From positions 1,392,634-1,456,633 of the forward strand of contig OX030960.1 in the NCBI GenBank assembly GCA_943735955.1: 64,000 bases of DNA, given 5' to 3'. The notes under the pieces are model-generated. The model did not search any database. It was not told the DNA's origin and saw only the letters and a program-made list of their open reading frames with translations. Below are positions 54,972 through 64,000 of the stretch, in pieces. Origin of the DNA: Piscicola geometra (Eukaryota > Annelida > Clitellata > Hirudinida > Piscicolidae). A program made the translations under genes and the position numbers. Every line of letters begins with the position of its first letter. The first letter of the stretch is position 1.

Positions 54972-57205
54972 AGGTTAATCCAGAACCGATTACAGACTTA
55001 CGATTTGCAGTGTTTGAGTTGTTTAAAAAAATGGAAAATCGTATCCAAGACTGGATGAAGTTTTTTTGAAGAAAAGGAATATAAAAATATTATCAATATA
55101 AATATTCATAATAAATACTACGATATTATACTTTCTAGCTATTTAAAAATTGAAAATAGGCTTAAAACGCATGTCATAAATTTCTTTCAAAAATCTCAAA
55201 TATTAAACATTTTAATTTATGTTTTAGTTAGTTCTATCCATTTTGATTTATTCAGTCATAGACATAGTTAAAAACGTGTTTTTACTTCACTCGATTTTAA
55301 AACACTCAGTTTATATGAGTTTTTGGCTATTTTGTTCATTCCAACAATTTCTGTTCTGATTTTAGCGTCTCGCTGATCATCACGATTTATTAAGCAACAA
55401 GTGAGTAAAATAATTTTATTATTTTTCTAAATACATTTTATGTGTAAAAAAAGATAAATGTTAAATATTGGGCTCTTATGTTTTTTTTCCTAAAACTATA
55501 TACTTTATAGCTATTTAAAAAATGAAAATAAGCTAAAAACGCATGTCTTAAATTTCTTTTACAAATCTCAAATATTAAATATTTAGATTTATGTTTTTCT
55601 GAAATCATTTCATGTGTAAAGAAAGGCAAATGTCAAATATTGGACTCTTGTTTTATTTTTCTTAAAACTATATCATTATTTTATATCATGGACACCATGA
55701 CGTTAACACACGTGTCCCGATTCTCATAATAATAATAATAAAAAAATTCATTTATATAGCGCTAAGGCACGCAACAGAAGCGCTTTTTGTCAGGTTCTTA
55801 GTGGAAATTTATATTTATCATCTTATTTAGATTGTTGTTGTTGTTAAGATGATCACTCTTGATGAGCTGAGAGAACTCATTGAGGAAGTTTGTTGTGATT
55901 GGGCCAGGTGGTCTGTAAATTATTGTGATGTTGATTGGGGATTTACTGTTGATGATTTTGACTGTGAAGTGTTCGAATTCAGTGAATTTGGTCGTGGCGA
56001 TACGTTGGCAGGTGACATCATTTGTGTGCACAAGTGCAAGCCCAACATCTTTTCTTCCAGTCTCACGATGCTGATGGACTACTGAAAAACCTGGTGGACA
56101 TAGGTCATTCTTGACTGCTGGTGGTGCGTCAGCTGAGATCCATGTCTCAGTGATGGCCATGATGGCAATGTGATGTTGAGAGATTGTGTCGAGAATTAAG
56201 GAAACTTTGTTGGCTGCGGATCGTGAATTGATATGAGCAAATTGTAGAGGTTTGATTATTTTTGTTGAACGTGGAAGTAGATGTTTAGATTTATTAGAAT
56301 TAGGATTCCATATTTTGTTTTTGAAAAGAAAGTTACGTAGTGATTTTGGAGGAGGGCAGAAAGTCGTGTTGTTGCGAATTTCTAATAATTGATTAGGAGA
56401 ATATTTCATTTTGGTGATGTGATGTTGAGCGATAATGACAATCGGTGAGGAATCGCAGGAATGGAGTATTTGTGAAATAAAATTAACTCGAGACGACTGA
56501 GAATAAATAAACCAAAGGAAATACTGCAAAAAAAGTTAGCTAAAGTTAATAAGTAAATAAAATATCCACTAAGAACGAGACAAAAATAAACACGCCATGT
56601 TTAAAGCATAGACGATAATACTAGTATTAGGTTTCACGAATTTACAGTAGTTTTTGTAGTATTTTTATAATACTAATTGAAGAATGCATTGAATGATGAG
56701 TGTTTTCACATAAGCATCGTCTAATAATTTATTTCATGAAGCTTCTAACCTAGTAAAATAGCGCTATTTGTCCCGATCCTCATAATGGTGATCGGGGCAT
56801 TAAAACACTCTCATGATCTGCTTGATAATATAGATTTTTTCTACAATACGGGGTTCTTTTAAAATAAATAAAGTTTTAATGTTAAAAAGTATTTGATTAT
56901 TAATTAAAATATTTCCAAAAACCATTTCATGAATTAAAAATAGCTATTTTAGTGAAAAATACTAAGTTACGGAGATTTAAATGGCCGTCATTACGGGCGC
57001 CCTTTTAAAAAATTGATTTTTAATTTCTCATTTACGCAGCATGTAGTAACAATTGTGTGAAAAAAAGGGAAAAGAAAACTAAACAAAAATTAAATTCAGA
57101 AATTGTATATTGTTTTTTAGAAGAGGTTTTATGGCTGTGAGTGTTCACTGATAATCTGAAAAACAATTTGCTCAATTAAAAAAGATTTATACAATTATTG
57201 CGTTT
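54972..57205 (-). repeat. Family D, copy 2, split by a half-LINE
   Basis: Reverse-orientation homologue of 18978-19945. Landmarks: TTAATCCAGAACCGATTACA (54976), AAAACGCATGTCATAAATTT (55160), CCATGACGTTAACACACGTG (55695), CCCGATTCTCATAAT (55712) and, after the insertion, ACTAGTATTAGGTTTCACGA (56617) and AAAAACAATTTGCTCAATTA (57158). An internal duplication repeats the AAACGCATGTC block at 55160 and 55530. Noncoding; class unknown. Confidence 0.75.
55726..56609 (-). mobile_element. L2-A-related half-LINE (5' endonuclease half joined to 3' tail)
   Basis: On the minus strand there is an open frame of 243 codons (55798-56529) with PLQFAHINSRSAANKVSLIL, AIMAITETWISADAPPAVKN and INITIIYRPPGPIT, the first half of an L2-type endonuclease. 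It stops, and within about 60 bp the sequence is the L2 3' end CTTCTGTTGCGTGCCTTAGC, then GCTATATAAATGAA and (ATT)n. No RT region lies between, so it resembles a HAL-type deletion derivative. It interrupts family D at ..CTCATAAT / ATAATACTAG.., suggesting a short target duplication. Confidence 0.85.
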
Positions 57206-57237
57206 TAATTATTTTTATACTCTATAATACATACATG
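57206..57237. other. Short spacer
   Basis: The AT-rich junction between family D and hAT-5. It ends in CATACATG, which does not match the sequence after either candidate right end of hAT-5. Confidence 0.5.
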
Positions 57238-57759
57238 CAGGGGCGGCGATCTGCGGGAAATCTTGGGGGGGTCCTCCCCAGGGTTGGAATCAAAAAACCA
57301 GTATCGACCAATACAGTACCAGCGATACTATTTAGCATTGTTTGCTGTAGTGCAAATTATTTTTGTATCAACTTCTAATATTTGTATTACCAAACATTTA
57401 GAAAAAAGTTTGATACTCAGTAAAAATACTTTTCTATTGCCACTTTGAGCGATTTGAAGAAAAACAATAGTGATTTCAGTACCTTTTATTATTTGTCATC
57501 TATATAAATTCAATTATAACTAGCCATCAACCCATCAAATAAATGTTATAACATCTTGTTTTCCATTCATTTCTGAGCCAAATAGTTTAAAAAATTACAA
57601 ATAGATTTAAATTTGCCAAAGTTATAAACAAATATACATTGGGAAATTTTTTTGGCTCACAGTGTATATTTAGATAACATAAAATACCCTCTCTGCCTGT
57701 CCTCCTGCCCTCTTCCCACAGCTCTTTTACTCCAATTTCCAAAAAGACTTCTTCGTATG

Positions 57760-59290
57760 TCTGACTGACTAGCAAATTCTTCTGCTAGCCTTTTTAATCC
57801 AGGCTGTCAAGTATATCCTGATGTGTATGACAAACGGCCAGTGAATTCAAGTGAGGCTGTGTCATAGGTGCACGCAACTAAGCCTTAAGATGCCGCAAAG
57901 GACTAAAAGATTTTTCTGCAGTACATGACGTTATTGGACACACAAGCATCAACCAAAGATAACAGATTTCTGACTTCCGTGATCATAGCTTGCATTACTT
58001 TTTGCGTTTGTGCTAAAATTCATTCTGGTCTTTAAACATAGTTAACTGTGAACAAAGACCAGTTTTATTCAACTTACGATACTGCTAGCAAGTATCATGG
58101 TTCACTTCACTAGTTTGCAAAATTGTCTCCAGCTGCAAGGATGAACGCAAACCAGGAGAATCTCGATTGAACCTTTTTGTGAGTTGCATGATTGCAATTT
58201 CTATGACAGCGTAATATGCTGCTCGATAATGTTCCTCTGGTGTTGTTGCTACATAAGCTGGGCCTAGCCCACAATACTTTTGTGGCGGCTTTTGCACCCG
58301 AGGTACAGCAATCGGCTCGAGATTATATGCCAAAACCATACTGTTGACATCTTTGAAAATGGCATTAAACAGTTCATCTGATCGTAGGTGACGCAGTTCT
58401 TGCACAACTGAATCAGTCGCTGCAACCATTCCACTGACCTTGGCACTTGCTAATTGCAACGACTTGATAACTGTTCCAGAAGTGAAAACACTAAAACAAC
58501 TACCTTGAGGGCCAGTGCAGTGGTGCCCCGTTGAAAAAGGCCTCAAGCCTTTACCGCTGTTTCATCAGCAGTACCAATGGAAGCAAATGATTCCAAGCTA
58601 ACAAGTACCACTTCATAATGTTCAAGCACAGAAGACACTGTAGATACTCTGGTAAGCCATCTTGTAGGACAAAGAAGTTTTATACTATACTTTTTATTTA
58701 GTGGCTCATCAGGAAAGTCAATTATAAGAGACACTAAAGCATCACTAAACTGTTTGTTGACCTTCCCTGAACGATTGTAAAAAGCATCTAACTCTTGGAC
58801 AAACTGAAGTGAATTGCTCACAAAGGGATTTGCGGCAGCTGTGTGCTGGGCAACAAGATTTGCACACTGTGCAAAACAGTGGAAAAACATTGCAAGCGGA
58901 TGCTCACTGCTGATAATAGCCTGACAACCATTAAATCGGTCTTTCATGTTAGAAGCGCCGTCATAAGTCTGAGCTCTTAGTTTTTCTATAGGTAGCATAA
59001 TTCTGATCAGAACATCTTTTACTACAGCAGATAATGTTTCTCCGATCGTGTCTAGTGGGCTGAATAAACCAATAAACTGTTCATTAACATTCAGAGCCTT
59101 AACAAAAAAACCAATGCCTATCGATTCCTGCTCTAACCCATTGCAGTCTTGTGTGCCGTCAACCACAACACCAAACTGGCTTGATTCGGCATTAACAGGG
59201 CACACTGTGTTTCTAACGATAGAATGAGCTAAAAGCGTCAGCATTTCTTTTTTGGCAGTTATCCGATATGAAACTTGTAGTTTGATTTAA
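57760..59290 (-). pseudogene. hAT-5 transposase (ZMYM1/DUF4371-like)
   Basis: The minus-strand frame 59244-58543 has FGVVVDGTQDCNGLEQESIG, LRAQTYDGASNM (second catalytic-type D region), FFHCFAQCANLV and LCPTRWLTRVS. A frame change near 58545 leads to a second open frame (58546-58085) with QELRHLRSDELFNAIF and LTKRFNRDSPGL. The C-terminal block follows in a third frame near 57830-57960 (TSCTAEKSFSPLRHLKA, with a stop). This order is that of the ZMYM1-type hAT transposases. The N-terminal zinc-finger part is missing. It has few lesions, so it is probably a fairly young copy. Confidence 0.88.
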
Positions 59291-59584
59291 CCAAAACTTT
59301 AGTTAATGTTTGAAGCCTTTTAAAACTCATTAACTTTGGTTCATCTAAAAAATTGAAAGGGTCGATATTGAAGTGGACGTCAGAATCCCCCTATGAACAT
59401 CGCCCGTGCAATATAAGTAGCACAATATGAATGATTTTTTTATAAAAATGTAAATCTGTCTGCTTGCATAAAGTGAACTGATATTTTCTGAAAAGCATTC
59501 TCAATGTCTGCTTGGGAAAATTGAAAAATCAGAAATTTAATTTTTATAAATATAATTTATTAATTTAAATTTATAAATATAAAA

Positions 59585-60269
59585 AGAAGAGTAGGTGAAT
59601 GAGTATTTTAGTAAGCAAAGAATAATTTTGCTTTAGGCAGTTATCACTATAACTACTCTTACCAAAAATATATTACTGAATAAAAATTCTGTTTCATGCT
59701 ATGGTTGACGATTATGCTTGTATTAAGATAGGAGTTGAAAAATTATTGTATTTGAAAAACTGAAGGGTGTCCATGTTAAGATGGATCCCAGGACCCCCCT
59801 AGCATTCCTGCCCCTACAATGGGGCCCTACATACTCACAATGTATTACTGTAATAGCATTTTGTATCCCATAGTTGACGATTAGGCTCGTATCAAAATGA
59901 GTTGAAAAATGTGTATTTTTAAAAGAGTGAGGGGGTTCTTGTAGAGGTGGATCCCAGGACCCCTTCAGGATTCCCGCCTACGCCATAGTGATAAAAAAAG
60001 TAGGTGAAGGAGTATTTAAACAAGCAAAGAATATTTTTGTTTTAAACAGCTATCACTATAACTACACAATGTAGTCTACACATACTCACAATGTATTACT
60101 GTAAAAACATTTACTTTTATGCCATGGTTGACGATATAAATTTTTGAAAACAAAAATGGGAGAAAGTGGGAGGGTCCCTACTAATGTGGACCCCCCCCCC
60201 ACTAGAAAAAAGTGGGGGGGGGGGGGGGGGGTTCCTGGGGTCAGGACCCCCCCAGGATCGCCGCCCATG
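59585..60269. repeat. Three tandem hAT-5 right-end segments
   Basis: Three successive blocks share TAGGTGAATGAGTATTTT-type sequence or its equivalent, AAGCAAAGAATA, TATCACTATAACTAC, ACATACTCACAATGTATTAC, GGTTGACGAT and a GGACCCC-rich end: about 59585-59820, 59820-59985 and 59985-60269. The last is the functional-looking terminus; the first two end in decayed TTCCTGCCCC and TTCCCGCC versions. Confidence 0.75.
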
Positions 60270-60982
60270 CTGCTGAACCACGAAACGAATTAACCCATTA
60301 ACGCATACTGTCTTTTTTTAAGGACAGCAATAAAAAGTTTTTTTTATAATAGTTATCTTGATTATATTTATTATCTCTGCAACTAATCCAGTCCTATATA
60401 AACTGAAGTCTTTGTTAAAAAAAAATTTGTGATTTGAAATTCATAGATTGTTTCGATATTTTGATTTTTCAAGGCGATAACTAAATTTTTTGTGTTTTTG
60501 TCATGGTTCATGGAAAAATGTTAGTTATAATTTTATTTAATGTCTACCATTCATAATGTATAGTATTATTTTATTGTTATTCATTCTTATATCTTATTTT
60601 AAAATAAATTTTATTTTACATGTAATAATATTTCCAAAAACTGTGTTTTATTGAGTGTCCTTTTTTAGGGACACTATGCAGTAATACTGATGGTACAAAC
60701 AATTATTTTCAGATTCGCTCTTCATGAAGTCCTTAGTATTTTGGAAGATGACAATGATTTCTTCTCAGCAGATACAGTATTAATAGTTCAAACGACAAAT
60801 CAAAATTTGAAAACATGTCTTTCCTCACATTGTTTAATTAATTTTTTTATGTAAAAGTCATCAAGTTGATAACTATACAGTATAGCTAGATTGTGTCCAT
60901 GGTCGCTTTGTTTGCAGTAAATCCTGAGGTTTGCTAAAGGAGCAAACCTGAAAGCATAATTATAGCCTATACTCATTCTTTC

Positions 60983-61045
60983 AGGCAATCAATCAATCAA
61001 TCAAATAAATTTCTATAGCGCTCTACCCTCAAAATCAAGAGACTA
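60983..61045 (-). mobile_element. Solo L2-B 3' tail
   Basis: (ATCA)n followed by AAATTTCTATAGCGCTCTAC then CCTCAAAATCAAGAG; this is only the last 60 bp or so of L2-B, inserted in piggyBac B. No coding sequence. Confidence 0.8.
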
Positions 61046-61089
61046 TGTTCCTATGGCAAACCGCAGGATGTATTGCGAACAAAGCGACC

Positions 61090-61665
61090 ATGGACACAAT
61101 CTTGCTGTAAGCAATGCTATAACTGTCAACAGATTTGAATAATTATTAGGATATTTTCATTGCAATGACAATGAGAAAATTAATAAATTAGACAGAATGG
61201 CCAAAGTGCGTCCATTATTTGATGCTATGAATGACAGATTTTACAAATTTTAGCCCAAAGAATGTCATTTGGCAATTGATGAATCAATCGTGTCATATTA
61301 TGGGAGGCATTCATCAAAAGAACTTATCAGAGGGAAACCTATAAGGTTTGGGAATACAGTTTGGCGTCTAAATAATAGGCTTGGTTATTTGGTAAACCTA
61401 TATCAAGGAGCATCAGAAGAGTGCAACAGCGATTTAGGCCTTGGTCGATCGGTGGTATAAATCAATCAATCAATCACTAATAATTTGTATAGCGCCCTTT
61501 ACTAAGTGAACAAAAGCGCTCAAACTAATAAGATTATTTTATTAGTCAAATTGGAGATGGGCAAAAAAGATGCAAGCAATGTGCAAAAAAAGTGCAAAAG
61601 AAATGCGTTAAATGTAATGTAGCTTTACATTTGGAGTGCTTCAGCATCTACCACGAATCGTAATT
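61090..61665 (+). pseudogene. piggyBac transposase remnant with cysteine-rich C-terminus
   Basis: NDNEKINKLDRMAKVRPLFD, then (after a stop near 61251) ECHLAIDESIVSYYGRHSSK and RGKPIRFGNTVW form the piggyBac DDE core around its first catalytic-type D (IDE). The open frame 61269-61460 ends in an insertion of an LINE tail. Beyond it, GKKRCKQCAKKVQKKCVKCN then VALHLECFSIYH gives the C-terminal C-C-C-C-H-C-H cysteine-rich domain that binds the element ends. The part before 61090 is decayed and the rest of the core is missing. Confidence 0.88.
61459..61535 (-). mobile_element. Solo L2-like 3' tail
   Basis: (ATCA)n, then CTAATAATTTGTATAGCGCC and CTTTACTAAGTGAAC. A relative of the L2 tail, splitting the piggyBac DDE region from the cysteine-rich end. 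Confidence 0.75.
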
Positions 61666-61859
61666 GCCGTCAGTAGCAATGCATAGTGTCTTTTTTTAAG
61701 GACATTTTTTATTTTCATCATAACTTTTTTTGTATAAAATATTTCAGAATAATTTTTTGATTTTATTTTTTAGAATCAGTTTTTCAATAAAATGTAAAAA
61801 AATTAATTAATTCTTTTGAGTCATGCGTTAATGGGTTAAAACAACAACAACAGCAACTA

Positions 61860-61937
61860 TTGCTTCAACAAAATTCACAACTTGACAAAATTTTTTCCTT
61901 CTTCGTTCGCAAGATTTTCCGCAGATCGCCGCCCCTG
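61860..61937 (+). mobile_element. Detached hAT-5 end
   Basis: Inverted, it reads CAGGGGCGGCGATCTGCGGA then AAATCTTG, 27 of 28 matches to the left end at 57238. It is a left-type end in opposite orientation to the nearby element, not that element's own right end. Its partner is not visible; the AT satellite begins 20 bp later. Confidence 0.75.
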
Positions 61938-61959
61938 CTTGTTACTAACATCAATTTTA

Positions 61960-63050
61960 AATTTTAAAATCTAATTTTAATCTAATTAATAATTCTAATT
62001 ATATTCTAATTAATAATTCTAACTATATTCTAATTAATAATTCTAATTATATTCTAATTAATAATTCTAATTATATTCTAATTAATATTTCTAATTATAT
62101 TCTAATTAATAATTCTAACTATATTATAATTAATAATTCTAATTATATTCTAATTAATATTTCTAATTATATTCTAATTAATAATTCTAATTATATTCTA
62201 ATTAATAATTATAATTGTATTCTAATTGTATTCTAATTGTATTTTAATTATATTCTAATTAATAATTCTAATTATATTCTAATTAATAATTCTAATTATA
62301 TTCTAATTATATTCTAATTATATTCTAATTAAATTTTCTAATTATATTCTAATTATATTCTAATTATATTCTAATTATATTCTAATTATATTCTAATTAT
62401 ATTCTAATTATATTCTAATTATATTCTAATTATATTCTAATTATATTCTAATTATATTCTAATTATATTCTAATTAATAATTCTAATTATATTCTAATTA
62501 ATAATTCTAACTTTATTCTAATTAATAATTCTAATTATATTCTAATTAATCATTCTAATTATATTCTAATTAATAATTCTAATTATATTCTAATTAATCA
62601 TTCTAATTATATTCTAATTAATAATTTTAATTTTATTTTGATTATTAATTCTAATTCTATTCTAATTAATCATTCTAATTATATTCTAATTAATAGTTCT
62701 AATTATATCCTAATTAATAATTCTAATTATATTCTAATTAATAATTCTAACTATATTCTAATTAATAATTCTAATTATATTCTAATTAATAATTCTAATT
62801 ATATTCTAATTAATAATTCTAATAATATTATAATTAATAATTCTAATTAATAATTCTAATTATATTCTAATTAATAATTCTAATTATATTCTAATTAATA
62901 ATTCTAACTATATTCTAATTAATAATTCTAATTATATTCTAATTAGTAATTCTAATTATATTCTAATTAATAATTCTAATTATATTCTAATTAATAATTC
63001 TAATTATATTCTAATTAATAATTCTAATTATATTCTAATTAATACTTTTA
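61960..63050. repeat. AT satellite (24-bp and 11-bp units)
   Basis: Tandem units of TTCTAATTATATTCTAATTA plus ATAA (24 bp), with a central block (about 62290-62475) in which the unit collapses to the 11-mer TTATATTCTAA. About 1.1 kb in all. Open frames through it (Asn/Ile-rich) are compositional. Confidence 0.95.
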
Positions 63051-63116
63051 ATTATATTCAATCAATCAATCAAATAGGTTTCTATAGCGCTCTTCCCTCA
63101 AATTCAAGAGCCTTAT
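63051..63116 (-). mobile_element. Solo L2-B 3' tail in the satellite
   Basis: CAATCAATCAATCAAATAGG, then TTTCTATAGCGCTCTTCCCT and CAAATTCAAGAGCC. The same 60-bp tail as at 60983 and at the 3' ends of the longer L2-B copies, with satellite sequence on both sides. Confidence 0.85.
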
Positions 63117-63182
63117 TAGAAATTCCTAATATTCTAATTAATAATTCTTTACAGTTTTATTGTAATTCAAATTCCAATTATT

Positions 63183-63375
63183 AATACCAATAATTATCAG
63201 AAATGTAATAGAAATAAATTTCAGAAATTCAATACAAATACAATGTCAGAAATAATAAAACAAATTAATCCTATAAAAATATATAAAATGTAATACCAAT
63301 AATTATCTGAAATTTAATAAAAATAAATGTCAGAAATTTAATACAAATATAATGTCAGAAATAATAAAACAAGCA
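63183..63375. repeat. Two-copy tandem duplication of about 109 bp
   Basis: TACCAATAATTATCAGAAAT then ACAATGTCAGAAATAATAAA occurs at 63185-63265 and, slightly diverged, at 63293-63371. AT-rich, noncoding. Confidence 0.8.
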
Positions 63376-63838
63376 CCTAACATCTTCTCAACCGTCGCAT
63401 TGCCCTGCTCCACAAGATCCTGGCACTTGGAATTCCTTGGACGGCCATTCACAATAGTGATTTCCCTAGACCATTCCCTACACAGGCCTGTCTCAATTGA
63501 GTTGACAAACTTACAACCATTATCTGAGTGGAGTCCCCAGATAACAGAACACCTGGTTTTGAAAATTAAAGGCCACTTCAGCTGCTGATTTATGACAAAG
63601 GGCAAAAAGCACATGGAACTTGGACCAGTGGTCCATGTAGTGCCCAATCCAGCTGTACATCCCATCTCGACAATGCCTCATGTCTATCAGACCAATCTGT
63701 AACAAATGCATGTAGAGTGGTTAGGCATGTTAATTACATTAAATCCTATAACAATTATCAATTATTAATGAAAGATTGATAGGGTTGTGCATGTACCTGC
63801 CCTCTTGTCATGAATCCAGATAATATTATGGGTTTCAA
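63360..63838 (-). pseudogene. Spliced integrase-domain gene fragment (KRBA2/GIN-like)
   Basis: Minus strand. Exon 1 (63838-63797) reads LKPIILSGFMTRGQ. A 100-bp GT..AG intron (63796-63697; donor CAG|GTACAT, acceptor TTACAG|A) separates it from exon 2, which opens IGLIDMRHCRDGMYSWIGHY. Joined, the frame fits the RGQ..LIDM core of rve-type integrases, followed by MDHWSKFHVLF, a frameshift near 63545, GLHSDNGCKFVNS (second acidic residue), VNGRPRNSK and DLVEQGNATVEKML (the E). All three D-D-E positions appear present. I recall KRBA2/SCAND3- and GIN-like proteins as closest; this was not searched. The 5' side is cut by hAT-2 at 63841 and the frameshift makes it a pseudogene. Confidence 0.78.
63697..63796 (-). 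other. Candidate 100-bp spliceosomal intron
   Basis: Begins GTACATGC and ends TTGTTACAG on the minus strand, with a run of T and A before the acceptor. Both flanking exons keep one reading frame, while the intron itself interrupts the conserved RGQ-LIDM junction. Confidence 0.72.
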
Positions 63839-63840
63839 TG

Positions 63841-64000
63841 TAGAGGTTGGACATGGACGATTTTTCATTCCCGGTCCCGTCCCGTTCCCGAAATTTGTTT
63901 TCCCGTCCCGTGCCGTTCCCGATGGGACATCAGAATTTTGATTCCCGTCCCGTCCCGTTCCCGAACTTTTTTCCCGTCCCGTCCCGTTCCCGATGGGACA
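63841..64000 (-). mobile_element. hAT-2, left end only (runs off the window)
   Basis: Begins TAGAGGTTGGACATGGACG (one change from the family end), followed by the C-rich array with GATGGGACATCAGAATTTTG spacers, as at 16755 and 45039. The expected target duplication on the left would be TTTCAATG (63833-63840). It interrupts the integrase gene fragment. Confidence 0.93.

Larger units (their letters stand above)
57238..60269 (-). mobile_element. hAT-5 element with ZMYM1-like transposase remnant
   Basis: Left end CAGGGGCGGCGATCTGCGGG; right end (inverted) CATGGGCGGCGATCCTGGGG. The same end pair bounds the miniature copies at 36387 and 44147, so this pairing is supported. Long C and G runs sit inside the right end (60190-60230). 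No matching 8-bp duplication is visible, suggesting rearrangement at one end. A decayed transposase gene lies on the minus strand, and 59585-60269 holds three tandem right-end-like segments. Confidence 0.8.
60290..61839 (+). mobile_element. piggyBac-like element B with TTAA target duplication
   Basis: TTAA flanks both ends (60290-60293 and 61836-61839), and the inverted termini read CCCATTAACGCAT on each side. AAGGACA-containing subterminal words (TCTTTTTTTAAGGACA) occur at 60310 and 61688 in the same orientation, with AGGGACACTATGCA at 60667. The interior has a decayed transposase gene on the plus strand and two short L2-type tails. The boundaries are firm because both the TTAA and the termini agree. 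Confidence 0.93.

Noticed and set aside
4119..57205. One giant inverted duplication joining hAT-1 copies and family D copies
   Set aside because: The intervening and flanking sequences are not shared, and hAT-1 copy B has its own target duplication, so separate insertions explain it.
57238..61937. A single 4.7-kb hAT-5 with identical ends at 57238 and 61937
   Set aside because: Both miniature copies pair a CAGGGGCGG end with a CATGGGCGG end. The end at 61937 is a second left-type end, so the element is better closed at 60269.
63120..63360. Start of a second gene downstream of the integrase
   Set aside because: The sequence is a two-copy AT-rich tandem duplication without coding features.

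Overview
This is AT-rich nuclear DNA from an animal, most likely an invertebrate. The evidence is a eukaryotic tRNA-Ser(GCT) gene, interstitial TTAGGG-type telomere tracts (read here as CCCTAA), tRNA-derived SINEs, CR1/L2-like and RTE-like LINEs, at least six hAT-like families, and piggyBac-like elements. TTAGGG argues against most insects and nematodes, but the phylum cannot be read from the sequence. I find no intact host protein-coding gene. The window is mostly a multi-layer graveyard of transposable elements, separated by AT-rich DNA in which I recognise nothing.

Family names are local to this report. hAT-1 has ends CAGTGATGGGCA and palindromic GTAGTTAACTAC arrays. hAT-2 has ends TAGAGGTCGGA and TCCCG-type arrays on one strand. 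hAT-3 has ends like CAGAGGTGCACAACC and a GTF2IRD2/Charlie-like transposase. hAT-4 has ends like CAGTGGCGCAACCAG. hAT-5 has ends CAGGGGCGGCGATC and CATGGGCGGCGATC and a ZMYM1-like transposase. L2-A ends in a (ATT)n tail and L2-B in a (TGAT)n tail. RTE-1 and RTE-2 are two LINEs, SINE1 and SINE2 two tRNA-derived SINEs, and family D an unclassified repeat.

Layout. 1-3.3 kb: decayed RTE-1 and an unnamed hAT tail. 4.0-6.0 kb: SINE2 fragment, hAT-1 copy A carrying SINE1, and a fused hAT-2 fragment. 8.3-9.4 kb: L2-B. 9.57 kb: tRNA-Ser. 10.3-13.6 kb: piggyBac-like remnant, 15-bp minisatellite, hAT-4. 15.5-21.6 kb: RTE-2 interrupted by SINE2 and hAT-2, plus family D and minisatellites. 22.5-28.3 kb: L2-B split by hAT-3, a telomere-repeat insertion, and a 1,000-bp element with perfect 69-bp inverted ends containing telomere-like tracts. 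28.6-30.7 kb: hAT-4. 30.7-40.6 kb: largely unrecognised DNA with one hAT-5 miniature element and a 23-bp minisatellite. 40.6-44.3 kb: hAT-1 copy B, a (TATTG)n array of about 600 bp, an RTE-type RT fragment and another hAT-5 miniature. 44.5-49.7 kb: L2-A split by a hAT-2 that itself holds a SINE2 and a hAT-4 miniature. 51.6-54.6 kb: a hAT-2 inside a hAT-2. 54.6-57.2 kb: LINE end, then family D split by a half-LINE. 57.2-62 kb: hAT-5 with a ZMYM1-like transposase, then a piggyBac. 62-64 kb: an AT satellite, a spliced KRBA2/GIN-like integrase fragment, and the start of another hAT-2.

The elements form partnerships rather than a pathway. SINE1 ends in exactly the same 29 bases as L2-A, so L2-A probably mobilised it. 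Deleted hAT copies depend on transposase made elsewhere. Perfect or one-mismatch 8-bp target duplications date many insertions and give the order of nesting.
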